Assembly (NCBI RefSeq): GCF_001411475.1
Contig: NZ_LLWH01000124.1
Coordinates: forward strand, 1 to 47,746
Reading direction: 5' to 3'
Origin: Pseudomonas endophytica
GTDB lineage: Bacteria; Pseudomonadota; Gammaproteobacteria; Pseudomonadales; Pseudomonadaceae
Length of the DNA: 47,746 bases
Shown: piece after piece, positions 1 to 8,770 of the stretch
Position numbering within the stretch: the stretch's first letter is position 1
Layout of the letters: the number at the start of each line of letters is the position of its first letter
Translations under genes and position numbers: made by a program
Notes under the pieces: model-generated
The model's input: the letters and a program-made list of their open reading frames with translations, nothing else
What the model was told of the DNA's origin: nothing
Databases searched by the model: none

Positions 1-1103
1 TCATGGGTTTGTTGCCCGATGTCGCAGCCGACTTGAGCGTCTCCATTCCGGGCGCTGGCTGGCTGGTGACCGGCTACGCGCTGGGCGTGGCCATTGGCGC
101 GCCGTTTATGGCATTGGCCACCGCCAAATTGCCGCGTAAGGCCGCTTTGGTGGCTTTGATGGGCATTTTTATTATCGGCAACCTGCTCTGCGCACTGGCC
201 AGTGATTACAACGTCTTGATGCTCGCCCGGGTCATTACGGCCCTGTGCCACGGTGCATTTTTCGGTATTGGCTCTGTGGTCGCAGCAGGCTTGGTGCCCG
301 CCAATAAGCGTGCATCAGCCGTGGCCTTGATGTTTACCGGTCTGACGCTGGCAAACGTACTGGGCGTGCCGTTGGGCACAGCCTTGGGCCAAGCCGCGGG
401 ATGGCGCTCTACATTTTTTGCCGTGACGGTGATTGGTGTGGTGGCGTTGATTGGTTTGATCCGCTTTCTGCCCGCTAAAAAAGACGAAGAAAAACTCGAC
501 ATGCGTGCCGAACTGGCAGCCCTTAAAGGCGCTGGGATATGGCTTTCCCTGAGCATGACAGCGCTGTTTTCTGCCTCCATGTTCACTCTATTCACGTATG
601 TCGCCCCATTACTCGGTGACGTGACGGGCGTGTCGCCCACTGGCGTGACCTGGACCTTACTCTTAATCGGACTGGGCCTGACGGTCGGTAACATCATTGG
701 CGGCAAGCTCGCCGACAAACGTTTGGCTGCGACCTTGATCGGCGTCTTTATCGCCATGGCCGTGGTGTCGACGGTGCTGACCTGGACCAGCGTGGCTTTA
801 ATTCCAACCGAGATCACGCTGTTCTTGTGGGCCACCGCTTCGTTTGCCGCTGTTCCCGCCCTGCAAGTCAACGTGGTGACCTTCGGTAAAGCAGCCCCAA
901 ACCTGGTTTCAACGCTGAACATTGGCGCTTTTAACCTCGGCAACGCATTGGGCGCTTGGGTGGGCGGCAGCGTGATTGCTCATGGCTTCGGCCTCACTAG
1001 CGTGCCGCTTGCCGCTGCCGCATTGGCGGTGCTGGCGCTGCTGGTCACCCTGATTACTTTTCGCCAGAACGGTAACCCCGAGCTGGTTACTGCCACACAT
1101 TGA
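1..1103 (+). CDS. MFS drug/sugar efflux transporter, 5' truncated by window edge
   Basis: Inner-membrane secondary transporter of the major facilitator superfamily, resembling the AraJ/Bcr-type proton-coupled efflux group. About 366 residues are visible, with some ten hydrophobic helices. A conserved MFS loop signature lies near visible residues 40-46 (ATAKLPRK), and a glycine-rich motif-C-like helix follows at about 115-128. The reading frame is already open at base 1, and the first visible ATG falls inside what looks like the first periplasmic loop. Roughly 20-30 N-terminal residues, including the first helix, are therefore probably outside the window. It ends in TGA 20 bp before xenB, so the two are probably co-transcribed. 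The substrate cannot be read from sequence. Confidence 0.9.
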   Translation, partial: MGLLPDVAADLSVSIPGAGWLVTGYALGVAIGAPFMALATAKLPRKAALVALMGIFIIGNLLCALASDYNVLMLARVITALCHGAFFGIGSVVAAGLVPANKRASAVALMFTGLTLANVLGVPLGTALGQAAGWRSTFFAVTVIGVVALIGLIRFLPAKKDEEKLDMRAELAALKGAGIWLSLSMTALFSASMFTLFTYVAPLLGDVTGVSPTGVTWTLLLIGLGLTVGNIIGGKLADKRLAATLIGVFIAMAVVSTVLTWTSVALIPTEITLFLWATASFAAVPALQVNVVTFGKAAPNLVSTLNIGAFNLGNALGAWVGGSVIAHGFGLTSVPLAAAALAVLALLVTLITFRQNGNPELVTATH

Positions 1104-1123
1104 TCTCTGAGAAGGCTATATAT

Positions 1124-2173
1124 ATGACTACGATTTTTGATCCGATCAAACTAGGCGATCTCGAGCTTCCTAACCGCATCGTCATGGCGCCGCTTACCCG
1201 TTGCCGCGCCGATGAAGGCCGCGTTCCAAACGCGCTAATGGCTGAATACTACGTTCAGCGCGCTTCGGCAGGCTTGATCCTTAGCGAGGCCACGTCAGTC
1301 ACGCCAATAGGCGTTGGCTACCCAGACACCCCCGGCATTTGGTCCAACGATCAGGTACGTGGTTGGAAAAACATCACCCAAGCGGTGCATAACGCCGGTG
1401 GGCGAATTTTCTTGCAGTTGTGGCACGTTGGGCGAATCTCCCACTCGCTGTACCTGAACGGCGAATTGCCGGTCGCGCCAAGCGCCATTGCGGCCAAAGG
1501 CCATGTCAGCTTAGTCCGTCCAAAAGTCGGCTTTGAGGTACCTCGTGCGCTGGAAACGGCAGAGATCGCAGACATTGTCGAGGCCTACCGCACGGGTGCA
1601 GAAAACGCCAAAGCGGCAGGTTTTGACGGCGTTGAAATACACGGTGCCAATGGGTATTTGCTCGATCAGTTCCTGCAAAGCAGCACCAACCAGCGTACCG
1701 ACCAATATGGCGGCTCCCTAGAGAACCGCGCTCGACTCTTGCTTGAAGCCACTGATGCGGCGATCGACGTCTGGGGTGCTGGCCGCGTCGGCGTGCACCT
1801 GTCGCCACGCGCAGACTTGCACGACATGGGCGACGAGAACCTCGCTGAGACCTTCGGCTATGTGGCTAAAGAATTGGGCAAACGCGGCATCGCATTTATC
1901 TGCTCGCGTGAGCACGAAGCGTCTGACAGCTTGGGCCCACAGCTCAAAGCAGCCTTTGGCGGCCCCTACATCGTCAACGAAAGCTTCACCAAAGAAAGCG
2001 CCAACGCTTGGATCCAAGCTGGCAAAGCTGATGCTGTCGCGTTTGGTGTGCCTTTTATCGCCAACCCTGATCTACCTGCTCGCTTGAAAGCTGATGCACC
2101 GCTCAATGAAGCACATCCAGAAACCTTCTACGCAAAAGGACCTGTTGGCTATATTGACTACCCAACACTGTAA
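1124..2173 (+). CDS. xenB: Xenobiotic reductase B, Old Yellow Enzyme family ene-reductase
   Basis: FMN-dependent, NAD(P)H-using TIM-barrel enzyme that reduces activated C=C bonds, nitro groups and nitrate esters in the cytoplasm. The 349-residue length matches Pseudomonas XenB. The N-terminus carries the FMN-binding NRIVMAPLTR segment (17-26). The substrate anion-binding pair is His173 and Asn176 (EIHGANGYLLDQF), with Tyr178 next to it, and the QYGGSLENR motif follows at 194-202. I chose the ATG at 1124 over an upstream in-frame TTG at 1100 because GAGAAGG lies just upstream and MTTIF is the usual family start. It follows the MFS gene closely. Induction by electrophiles would fit but no operator was identified. 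The nearest alternative name is nemA. Confidence 0.93.
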   Translation: MTTIFDPIKLGDLELPNRIVMAPLTRCRADEGRVPNALMAEYYVQRASAGLILSEATSVTPIGVGYPDTPGIWSNDQVRGWKNITQAVHNAGGRIFLQLWHVGRISHSLYLNGELPVAPSAIAAKGHVSLVRPKVGFEVPRALETAEIADIVEAYRTGAENAKAAGFDGVEIHGANGYLLDQFLQSSTNQRTDQYGGSLENRARLLLEATDAAIDVWGAGRVGVHLSPRADLHDMGDENLAETFGYVAKELGKRGIAFICSREHEASDSLGPQLKAAFGGPYIVNESFTKESANAWIQAGKADAVAFGVPFIANPDLPARLKADAPLNEAHPETFYAKGPVGYIDYPTL

Positions 2174-2218
2174 GTTGGCTTAGAGAACGGATTATTTGTA
2201 GACCGCTTCTCAACTAGC

Positions 2219-2259
2219 TAAAAAAACGCCCAAGGCATCACTGCCTCGGGCGTTTTTTT
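2219..2259. terminator. Bidirectional rho-independent terminator after xenB
   Basis: An A6 run followed by CGCCC, a further short stem (AGGCA/TGCCT), loop TCAC, then GGGCG and a T7 run. A U tract follows the stem on either strand. It ends the xenB transcript and can also stop minus-strand readthrough from rsmZ. Confidence 0.88.
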
Positions 2260-2314
2260 AAATATCGAAAAAGGCTTAAACGTTTAAGTCGCACATCCAA
2301 GCGATGTTTAGGGC

Positions 2315-2443
2315 AAAAAAGGGGCGGTTTGACCCGCCCACATTTTTTCCCTAATCCCTTTTGTTCCTTCTCATCATCCTGATGAATTGCATCCTGCAAT
2401 GTCCTTAACGTTCCTCCTTGAACGCCGTGTCTATCCGTCGACA
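2315..2443 (-). ncRNA. rsmZ: RsmZ regulatory small RNA (sequesters RsmA/RsmE)
   Basis: Untranslated RNA of the Gac/Rsm cascade that titrates the translational repressors RsmA and RsmE. Read on the minus strand it begins TGTCGACGGATAGACAC, the recognisable 5' stem-loop of fluorescent-pseudomonad RsmZ. It contains eight GGA motifs, several displayed in short hairpins (for example ATCAGGATGAT and TTGCAGGATGCAA). It ends at a GGGCGG-GTCAAA-CCGCCC stem followed by TTTTTT (2316-2339). The length of about 129 nt agrees with RsmZ. The position next to rpoS is the known Pseudomonas location. The 5' end was placed from the conserved start and the spacing to the -10 box; both ends may be off by a few bases. 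Confidence 0.93.
2316..2339 (-). terminator. RsmZ intrinsic terminator
   Basis: On the minus strand, GGGCGG pairs with CCGCCC around a GTCAAA loop and is followed by six T residues. Confidence 0.9.
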
Positions 2444-2448
2444 CAGTT

Positions 2449-2454
2449 AAGATA
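2449..2454 (-). promoter_or_regulatory. rsmZ -10 box
   Basis: TATCTT on the minus strand, six bases before the conserved RsmZ 5' end. A TTGCAG element lies 19 bp further upstream as a possible weak -35. A poor -35 is expected for a promoter driven by the activator GacA. Confidence 0.6.
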
Positions 2455-2617
2455 CTAGAGGCTTCTAAAATTGCTGCAAGCGCATCAGTTATAGATTTTT
2501 ATTACGAAAAAAAGGCCAATAAAAACAAATAGTTCTTTATTTTCAACGACTTAAAAAATAAAAAAGGTAAGAAAAAGTCATCAGATACTGCGACTTTCGC
2601 TCTTGGCTTACAGAAAA

Positions 2618-2635
2618 AGTAAGTAAAGGCTTACA
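2618..2635 (-). promoter_or_regulatory. GacA upstream activating site of rsmZ
   Basis: On the minus strand the sequence reads TGTAAG-CCTTTA-CTTACT. This matches the 18-bp GacA box TGTAAG-N6-CTTACA with one mismatch in the last base. It lies about 180 bp upstream of the RsmZ 5' end, the known distance for this promoter. A further half-site (CTGTAAG) lies at 2607-2613. Confidence 0.88.
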
Positions 2636-2740
2636 ACCTATCGCAGATAAAATTCAACTTCGTACGTGACATTCCATTTCTAACCACAGGTTTTAAAGAA
2701 CAGGCTGAAATTGAAGCGACGCAGAAAATAAAGTCCCATA

Positions 2741-2769
2741 AAAAAACCCCGAAATTTCGGGGTTTTTGT
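2741..2769. terminator. rpoS rho-independent terminator
   Basis: A-run, CCCCGAAATTTCGGGG stem-loop, then TTTTTG. It sits 13 bp after the rpoS stop on the minus strand and can work in both directions, separating rpoS from the rsmZ control region. Confidence 0.9.
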
Positions 2770-2781
2770 TATGAACTGTTC

Positions 2782-3786
2782 TTACTGGAACAGTGACTCG
2801 CTCGACAAACCATTACGTTCAAGTATCTCGCGCAAGCGCTTAAGACCCTCAACCTGAATTTGTCGTACACGCTCACGGGTCAGGCCAATTTCCAGCCCGA
2901 CATCCTCAAGGGTGCTGCTCTCATGCCCGCGCAGTCCGAAACGGCGGATCACGACCTCACGCTGTTTGTCCGTGAGCTCGGACAACCACTCATCAATACT
3001 TTGCGACAAATCATCATCCTGAAGCAGCTCACAAGGATCTGTAGGGCGATCATCGGTCAGGGTATCAAGCAGGGTTTTGTCAGAGTCCGGGCCTAAAGAA
3101 ACGTCTACTGAAGACACACGCTCGTTGAGCCCAAGCATACGCTTGACTTCAGAGACGGGTTTTTCGAGCAGGTTGGCGATTTCTTCAGGGGAGGGTTCGT
3201 GATCGAGCTTTTGCGTCAGTTCTCGCGCGGCTCGCAGGTAGACATTGAGTTCTTTAACAACGTGGATCGGCAGGCGGATGGTCCGGGTTTGATTCATGAT
3301 TGCCCGTTCAATCGTCTGGCGAATCCACCAAGTGGCGTAGGTCGAGAAACGGAATCCACGTTCCGGGTCAAACTTCTCGACTGCCCGAATCAAGCCGAGG
3401 TTGCCCTCTTCAATCAGGTCCAGTAGCGATAGACCGCGATTGACGTAGCGTCGTGCGATTTTCACCACCAGTCGCAAGTTACTTTCAATCATACGTTTGC
3501 GGCCAGCAGGATCCCCACTTTGCGACAATCGCGCAAAATGGACTTCTTCAGCTGGGGAGAGTAACGGAGAGAAGCCAATTTCGTTGAGGTACAACTGAGT
3601 CGCATCAAGCGCCCGGGTGTAATCAATGTATTTGTGCTGTTTTGAAGCGTGTGCTTTTTTTGACTTGGTGCGAGCTGTAGGGGTTGAGTCGTTTTCTTCT
3701 GACATCAAGTCACTATCGATGCTGGCGTCCATAAGGAGCACCTCATCGTCGATGTCAAACCCCGGCGCTTCTTTGTTGAGAGCCAT
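2782..3786 (-). CDS. rpoS: RNA polymerase sigma factor RpoS (sigma-S/sigma-38)
   Basis: Stationary-phase and general-stress sigma factor that directs RNA polymerase core to stress promoters. The 334 residues equal the usual Pseudomonas length. The acidic N-terminus is followed by region 1.2 (about 60-95), region 2 with the core-binding and -10-melting segment (100-170, including [18 protein letters not shown] and TYATWWIRQ), region 3 (about 180-255), and region 4 with the -35-binding helix-turn-helix (about 295-315, [10 protein letters not shown]). No disruption is seen, unlike the frequent rpoS knock-outs of laboratory lineages. Its neighbour upstream is nlpD. In this genus the main rpoS promoter usually lies inside nlpD, so the 108-bp gap need not hold it. 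It has its own terminator. Confidence 0.98.
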   Translation of the reverse strand: MALNKEAPGFDIDDEVLLMDASIDSDLMSEENDSTPTARTKSKKAHASKQHKYIDYTRALDATQLYLNEIGFSPLLSPAEEVHFARLSQSGDPAGRKRMIESNLRLVVKIARRYVNRGLSLLDLIEEGNLGLIRAVEKFDPERGFRFSTYATWWIRQTIERAIMNQTRTIRLPIHVVKELNVYLRAARELTQKLDHEPSPEEIANLLEKPVSEVKRMLGLNERVSSVDVSLGPDSDKTLLDTLTDDRPTDPCELLQDDDLSQSIDEWLSELTDKQREVVIRRFGLRGHESSTLEDVGLEIGLTRERVRQIQVEGLKRLREILERNGLSSESLFQ

Positions 3787-3894
3787 TGTTCTAGTCCTTT
3801 GGTGAGTTCGACCTCAAGCTCAAGCATCGCCTTTATCCCTGGCAACGCTGGAGCCTGTTCCTTTCGTCTACATCAGGAACAGGCTGGTAACTGA

Positions 3895-4722
3895 TCAACG
3901 GCGTGGAAGGAATTGCAGTGGATCTACAGGCTTACCTTGACGGCGAATTTCAAAGTGAAGTTTCACCCGGTCTGTACCAGTTGACCCCATTTCGGCAATT
4001 TTCTGTCCGACCTTGACCTGCTGCCCCTCCCGAACCAAAAGCCTGCGGTTATGACCGTAGGCACTAACGTAGGTGTCGCTGTGTTTGATGATGACTAATT
4101 CGCCGTAGCCCCTCAATCCACTGCCAGCGTAAACCACTGTCCCATCTGACGCAGCTAAAACAGGCTGTCCCAAATCTCCGGCAATATCAATACCTTTATT
4201 CAAACTACCGTTTGAAGAGAATTTACCGATCAAAATCCCGTCTGCTGGCCATCCCCAGCCTTTAGGCGCTGGGCCTGCTGGCAAGGGAGCTGTGGTCACT
4301 GGTCTAGACGCACTGGCTACTGGGCGCTTAGTCACGGTGGTTTTACTGCCGGATGAAGACGACACCACTGTCGTCGTTGTGCCCCCTGCCGGAACTGTCC
4401 CTGCGCGCCCATCGAAGCGGATTGATTGCCCAGGCACGATCGTATACGGCGCGTTGATATTGTTTTTTGCAGCCAGCGCTTTCCAATCCCAACCGTAGCG
4501 AAAGGCGATCGAAAATAATGTATCGCCACGTTTAACGACGTACTGACCCGTGGTCACTGCCGGACGCTGGGCGACCCCATTACGATCAACGACACTTGCA
4601 CCATTCCTTGACGCGCTGGAACACGCCGCCAACATAGCCAGGGAGGCACTTAACACCAGCCCGACCACTATTCTTTGATAGCTTTTGGCCCCCATACGCT
4701 GCGTAATGACTGTGAGACTCAC
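3895..4722 (-). CDS. nlpD: NlpD-type murein hydrolase activator lipoprotein (LysM + LytM)
   Basis: Outer-membrane lipoprotein that activates the amidase AmiC for septal peptidoglycan splitting. Order of parts: signal peptide with lipobox LAAC (Cys34), LysM domain at 60-103 (YVVKRGDTLFSIA), a Thr/Ser/Pro-rich linker (about 110-150), and an M23/LytM domain at 157-272. The first metal motif reads NKGIDI where active M23 enzymes have H-x-G-x-D, so the zinc site is incomplete. This agrees with an activator rather than an enzyme. The GTG at 4722 was chosen because AGGGAG lies upstream and the VSLTVI-QRM beginning is shared by Pseudomonas NlpD; a longer ATG form (4833) lacks a sensible signal peptide. 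The 275 residues are usual for the family. Confidence 0.94.
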   Translation of the reverse strand: MSLTVITQRMGAKSYQRIVVGLVLSASLAMLAACSSASRNGASVVDRNGVAQRPAVTTGQYVVKRGDTLFSIAFRYGWDWKALAAKNNINAPYTIVPGQSIRFDGRAGTVPAGGTTTTVVSSSSGSKTTVTKRPVASASRPVTTAPLPAGPAPKGWGWPADGILIGKFSSNGSLNKGIDIAGDLGQPVLAASDGTVVYAGSGLRGYGELVIIKHSDTYVSAYGHNRRLLVREGQQVKVGQKIAEMGSTGTDRVKLHFEIRRQGKPVDPLQFLPRR

Positions 4723-4930
4723 CCGCCGCTCCCTTTGAAGATGGCAAAAAATTAGAACGCCAGTCACGGCGCTCATTGGCCGCAAGTATAACCGGCTGTA
4801 CGGCTTTGCAGACTGCAAAGCGCTATCGCACACGTGCTGTTTAAAATCTAAACAGACGTTAGGCTGATCAGCCCATTGCGCTGTATGACCCGCACCCGGC
4901 TCTATAATTCAGCCGGTTCGCGTTAAAGAA

Positions 4931-5608
4931 TCAGGCCAGAGGCCCATTAAGCAGCGGTACAAAACGAACATTGCCAATCACACGCCGAGCATAACCATGC
5001 TCTTCCCGTACAATCAGCATCAGTTGCTGGACGTCCCCGGCCCCCACTGGAATCACCAAACGCCCGCCCGGCGCCAATTGATCCAACAACGCTTGCGGCA
5101 CATCCGTCGCTACTGCGGTCACGATAATGCCGTTATAAGGTGCAAGTGCTGGCCACCCTTCCCAGCCATCTCCCCAGCGAAAGACTACGTTGCGCAGGTT
5201 GAGTTCGAGCAAGCGCTCTTTGGCCTTGTCCTGCAACACCTTAATACGCTCAACCGAGAAGATCCGCTCAACCAGTTGCGACAGTATCGCCGTCTGATAA
5301 CCCGATCCGGTGCCGATCTCCATGACCTTGTCCAGTGGGCCGTCCTCAAGCAGCAGCTCGCTCATGCGCGCAACCATGTAAGGCTGAGAAATAGTCTGGT
5401 TGTTACCAATGGGCAGCGCCGTGTCTTCGTAAGCACGGTGGGCCAAGGCTTCGTCAACGAACAGGTGACGGGGGGTGCGCCGAATGACCTCCAGCACTTT
5501 CTGGTTAACGATGCCCTCCTCACGCAAGCGCTGTATCAGGCGCTCACGTGTACGCTCCGAGGTCATGCCAATGCCACGATGCATCAGGCCGTCCTGCTCA
5601 CGCGCCAT
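4931..5608 (-). CDS. pcm: Protein-L-isoaspartate O-methyltransferase
   Basis: Cytosolic repair enzyme that methylates isoaspartyl residues in aged proteins with S-adenosylmethionine. The SAM-binding motif I is [11 protein letters not shown] (95-105), and the PIMT-specific TISQP lies at 72-76. The 225-residue form starting at 5608 overlaps the surE stop as TGATG and has GGAGGG upstream. A shorter 211-residue form starting at the ATG at 5566 ([10 protein letters not shown]) is the start used for many homologues but has no clear ribosome-binding site here. The surE-pcm-nlpD-rpoS order is a classic proteobacterial stationary-phase cluster. Confidence 0.95.
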   Translation of the reverse strand: MAREQDGLMHRGIGMTSERTRERLIQRLREEGIVNQKVLEVIRRTPRHLFVDEALAHRAYEDTALPIGNNQTISQPYMVARMSELLLEDGPLDKVMEIGTGSGYQTAILSQLVERIFSVERIKVLQDKAKERLLELNLRNVVFRWGDGWEGWPALAPYNGIIVTAVATDVPQALLDQLAPGGRLVIPVGAGDVQQLMLIVREEHGYARRVIGNVRFVPLLNGPLA

Positions 5609-6357
5609 CAGCCCAAGCCCTCCAGCCAGCCATTAAGGCTTTTAAAAGCATCACCCAAGGTGCGATCCAAGTGCAGCGGCGTGATCGACACGTACCCCTG
5701 CATCACGGCATGAAAGTCGGTGCCCTCGCCGCCGTCTTCAGCATTGCCCGCTGCCGCAATCCAGTAACCGGCCTTGCCCCGCGGGTCGACCATGCGAACT
5801 GGCGCCGCCGCACGCGCACGATGCCCCAAACGGGTTAGTTGGATCCCGCGGATTTTATCCAGCGGCAAATTAGGGATATTGACGTTAAGCACGGTACGCG
5901 GTGGTAGTTCAAGCTGACCATGAGCCTCTACCAGCTTGCGCGCAAAATACGCTGCGGTCGGCAAATTATCGACCTGGCGCGACACCAGCGAAAAAGCGAA
6001 TGAGGGGTGCTGAAGAAAGCGGCCCTCTAGCGCTGCCGCAACGGTGCCCGAATACAGCACGTCATCACCCAGATTGGCTCCCAGATTAATCCCTGACACC
6101 ACCATGTCCGGCTGCTGTTCTAACAGGCCATTGAGCCCCAGATGAACACAGTCAGTCGGCGTGCCATTGATACTGATAAAACCATTGCTCAAAGTGTGTG
6201 GATGCAAGGGGCGATCCAGCGTCAACGAGCTGCTGGCGCCACTTTTATCTTGATCAGGGGCGATCACTACACACTCGCAATAGTCAGCCATAGCCTCGTA
6301 AAGCGCGACAATCCCCGGAGCGTTTACCCCGTCATCATTTGAAATCAGAATACGCAT
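5608..6357 (-). CDS. surE: 5'/3'-nucleotidase SurE (survival protein)
   Basis: Cytosolic metal-dependent phosphatase acting on nucleoside monophosphates and short polyphosphates. It has the SurE N-terminus [10 protein letters not shown] with metal ligands Asp8 and Asp9. Ser39 (in DKSGASSS) and Asn91 ([11 protein letters not shown]) complete the expected site. The length of 249 aa is normal. The start overlaps the end of truD by 13 bp, and the stop overlaps the pcm start by one base (TGATG), indicating a tightly coupled operon truD-surE-pcm. Confidence 0.96.
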   Translation of the reverse strand: MRILISNDDGVNAPGIVALYEAMADYCECVVIAPDQDKSGASSSLTLDRPLHPHTLSNGFISINGTPTDCVHLGLNGLLEQQPDMVVSGINLGANLGDDVLYSGTVAAALEGRFLQHPSFAFSLVSRQVDNLPTAAYFARKLVEAHGQLELPPRTVLNVNIPNLPLDKIRGIQLTRLGHRARAAAPVRMVDPRGKAGYWIAAAGNAEDGGEGTDFHAVMQGYVSITPLHLDRTLGDAFKSLNGWLEGLG

Positions 6358-7403
6358 AGGCTGTCCGTTTGCCCCAAAGACACCAGATCAACAAGTTCAC
6401 GCACTAGAACAGTGGCGAAGGTTCCGGCCGGCAGTACAAATTCCAGTTGCAAAATATCTGGCTGCGGATAATGCCACGTCAATCGGCCAATGGGCAGCCG
6501 AAGAATGCGGCGCTCGTGGCTCATCCCAGCCCGAACCAGCCAATCGCGCAACGCCGCCTCACGCTCGGCGATGGATTGCTCCAGCGCGTGTGTGGCGCCG
6601 GTGGTCGGAGAGTCACCCTCGCCCCACTGCGGGCCGGTCGGATGCAGGTCAAGGATAGCCAGTCGTGGGTCATTGCATTCAGCTTCGCCCGCCGGGAAAA
6701 AACTACGGCTGTCAGTGAAGGCCAGTAGATCGCCCACTTGAGCGCGCTGCCAAGTGCCATCAGCGACTCGGGCTGCCAACACTTGGTTAAACAGATAACT
6801 GCGCGCAGTGGAGAGCAACCGCGAACGGACGTTGCGCTGCTCAGGCAGGGCTTTACGCGCAGCATACTCTCGCGCCTCACCCAGGTTGCCACCTTCCCAG
6901 CCAAAACGCTGAATGCCGAAATAATTCGGAACCCCCTGTTTAACGATCTGTTCCAAACGGAGCTGCAATGCCTCTTTGTCGGCGTTCAGTTGCGTAAGGC
7001 GCAGCGTAAAACCATTTGCAGCATGAGCCCCGCGTTGCAATTTACGCTTGTGACGTGAAGTCTTGAGGATCTTCAGCGTGTCATTTTCGGCACCCGACAG
7101 GTCGGGGTCTGCCTTGCCCGGCAGTTGCACGCTGAACCATTGTCGGGTCAGCGCCTGACGATCTTTCAAGCCTGCATAACTCACCGTACGCAAAGGCACA
7201 CCCGCGGCCTTGGCAATACGCCGCGCGGCTTCTTCAGTGTTCAGACCGCGCTTCTCAACCCACAACCACAGGTGCTCGCCGTCGCCAGATAAGGGGATGT
7301 CGAGCACTTCGTCGACCTGAAAGTCTTCAGCGGTCGCCTTGAGCACAGCCGTGCCCAACCGCTCGCCGTAAGCAGTCGGACCCAGCAGATCAAACTCGTT
7401 CAT
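6345..7403 (-). CDS. truD: tRNA pseudouridine(13) synthase TruD
   Basis: Converts U13 of tRNA-Glu to pseudouridine. The catalytic aspartate is Asp81 in the family motif AGLKDRQA (77-84). The N-terminal segment EDFQVDEV (26-33) and the NYFG-QRFG segment are also typical of TruD. The 352 residues match the family. The start overlaps the ispF stop as ATGA (7400-7403), so translation is probably coupled to ispF. Confidence 0.96.
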   Translation of the reverse strand: MNEFDLLGPTAYGERLGTAVLKATAEDFQVDEVLDIPLSGDGEHLWLWVEKRGLNTEEAARRIAKAAGVPLRTVSYAGLKDRQALTRQWFSVQLPGKADPDLSGAENDTLKILKTSRHKRKLQRGAHAANGFTLRLTQLNADKEALQLRLEQIVKQGVPNYFGIQRFGWEGGNLGEAREYAARKALPEQRNVRSRLLSTARSYLFNQVLAARVADGTWQRAQVGDLLAFTDSRSFFPAGEAECNDPRLAILDLHPTGPQWGEGDSPTTGATHALEQSIAEREAALRDWLVRAGMSHERRILRLPIGRLTWHYPQPDILQLEFVLPAGTFATVLVRELVDLVSLGQTDSLCVF

Positions 7404-7873
7404 GCGCGAACCAACAACGCGATGGAGTGCACCGCGATACCTTCTTCACGGCCAACAAAACCCAGCTTTTCAGTGGTGGTGGCTTTTACGTTTACTTGAT
7501 CCAAATCAACCTCAAGATCTGCGGCAATCAACGCACGCATCGTTTCGATGTGCGGGGCCATCTTCGGCGCCTGAGCAACGATAGTATTGTCGACGTTGCC
7601 GACTTTCCAACCTTTGGCATGGATCAAACCCACAACGTGGCGCAACAAGGCACGGCTGTCAGCGCCCTTGAATTGCGGGTCGGTGTCTGGAAAATGCTTG
7701 CCGATGTCGCCCATCGCCGCCGCGCCCAGCAATGCATCACTGAGCGCGTGCAACAGCACGTCGCCATCAGAGTGGGCCAACAGCCCGAATTTATGAGCAA
7801 TACGCACGCCGCCCAAGGTTATAAAGTCGCCTTCAGCAAAACAGTGCACATCATAGCCGTGGCCAATACGCAT
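7400..7873 (-). CDS. ispF: 2-C-methyl-D-erythritol 2,4-cyclodiphosphate synthase
   Basis: Fifth step of the MEP isoprenoid pathway: cyclises CDP-methylerythritol phosphate to MEcPP with release of CMP. The zinc ligands Asp8, His10 (GYDVH) and His42 ([13 protein letters not shown]) are present, and the 157-residue length is normal. The start codon follows directly on the T7 tract of the fghA terminator, so the only purine-rich sequence upstream (GGGGCG) is the 3' arm of that terminator stem. In many bacteria ispD and ispF are adjacent; here they are about 3.2 kb apart with the formaldehyde genes between. Confidence 0.96.
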   Translation of the reverse strand: MRIGHGYDVHCFAEGDFITLGGVRIAHKFGLLAHSDGDVLLHALSDALLGAAAMGDIGKHFPDTDPQFKGADSRALLRHVVGLIHAKGWKVGNVDNTIVAQAPKMAPHIETMRALIAADLEVDLDQVNVKATTTEKLGFVGREEGIAVHSIALLVRA

Positions 7874-7902
7874 AAAAAAACGCCCCGATTAAGTCAGGGC
7901 GT
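7874..7902 (-). terminator. fghA terminator overlapping the ispF ribosome-binding region
   Basis: On the minus strand ACGCCC pairs with GGGCGT around a TGACTTAATCG loop and runs into T7, directly followed by the ispF ATG. The 3' stem arm is also the only Shine-Dalgarno-like sequence for ispF. Confidence 0.8.
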
Positions 7903-7914
7903 GATTCTACCTAC

Positions 7915-8760
7915 TTAGGCGCTTAGTGCACGCGCATGATGACGCAAGTGATCGTCAATAAAGCTGGCGATAAAGAAATAGCTATGGTCGTAGCCCGGCT
8001 GTAGACGCAAAGTCAGCGGGTAATTCGCCAATTTGGCCGCCTGTTGCAGCGCCTCAGGCTTAAGCTGGACGGCTAAAAAGTCGTCCCGATCACCTTGATC
8101 CACCAGCAACGGCAACTGCTCAGTGGCCTCACTGATCAGCACGCAGGCATCCCACTCACGCCAACGCGCACGTTCGTCGCCCAAGTAATGGGTGAATGCC
8201 TTTTGCCCCCAAGGGCAGTCCATTGGATTGCTGATAGGTGCAAACGCTGACACCGATTGATAGCGACCTGGGTTACGCAATGCACACACCAATGCACCGT
8301 GGCCGCCCATTGAGTGGCCGCTGATGCTGCGTTTTTGCGATGCAGGGAAATGAGCCTCAACCAGCGCAGGCAATTCCTGCACTACATAATCGTGCATGCG
8401 GTAATGCTGCGCCCACGGCTGCTGGGTTGCATTCACATAGAACCCCGCACCCAGACCGAAATCCCATGCACCATTAGGGTCATCCGGCACACCTTCACCA
8501 CGAGGGCTGGTGTCAGGGCACACAATAATCAGGCCCAACTCGGCGGCCATCTTCATGGCGCCAGCTTTGTGCATAAAGTTCTCGTCGGTGCAGGTCAGCC
8601 CCGACAACCAGTACAGCACAGGTAATTTAGCGCCCTGCTCCGCCTGCGGTGGCAAGTACACGGCAAACACCATGTCGCAACCCAGCACGTGCGAGCGATG
8701 CTTGTAACGTTTGTGCCAGCCGCCGAAACTTTTCTGGCAGGTAAGATTGGTTAAGGGCAT
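7915..8760 (-). CDS. fghA: S-formylglutathione hydrolase
   Basis: Cytosolic alpha/beta-hydrolase (esterase D family) that splits S-formylglutathione into formate and glutathione, completing glutathione-dependent formaldehyde detoxification. The nucleophile elbow is GHSMGG with Ser150. The other triad members are probably the Asp in DQGDRDDF and the His in GYDHSYFF. The oxyanion region WLSGLTCT (51-58) is typical. The ATG at 8760 is preferred over the longer frame (8793) because GGAG lies nine bases upstream and homologues begin close to here. It follows adhC after a 90-bp spacer of repeats and hairpins, and is followed by a strong terminator. Confidence 0.95.
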   Translation of the reverse strand: MPLTNLTCQKSFGGWHKRYKHRSHVLGCDMVFAVYLPPQAEQGAKLPVLYWLSGLTCTDENFMHKAGAMKMAAELGLIIVCPDTSPRGEGVPDDPNGAWDFGLGAGFYVNATQQPWAQHYRMHDYVVQELPALVEAHFPASQKRSISGHSMGGHGALVCALRNPGRYQSVSAFAPISNPMDCPWGQKAFTHYLGDERARWREWDACVLISEATEQLPLLVDQGDRDDFLAVQLKPEALQQAAKLANYPLTLRLQPGYDHSYFFIASFIDDHLRHHARALSA

Positions 8761-8770
8761 ACGGGCAGCT

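Noticed and set aside
206..943. 245-codon antisense frame over the MFS gene
   Set aside because: Shadow of the transporter frame; no ribosome-binding site or domain.
2238..2444. 68-codon frame on the minus strand over rsmZ
   Set aside because: The RNA gene with its GGA-rich stem-loops and terminator explains the sequence; the frame runs through the terminator.
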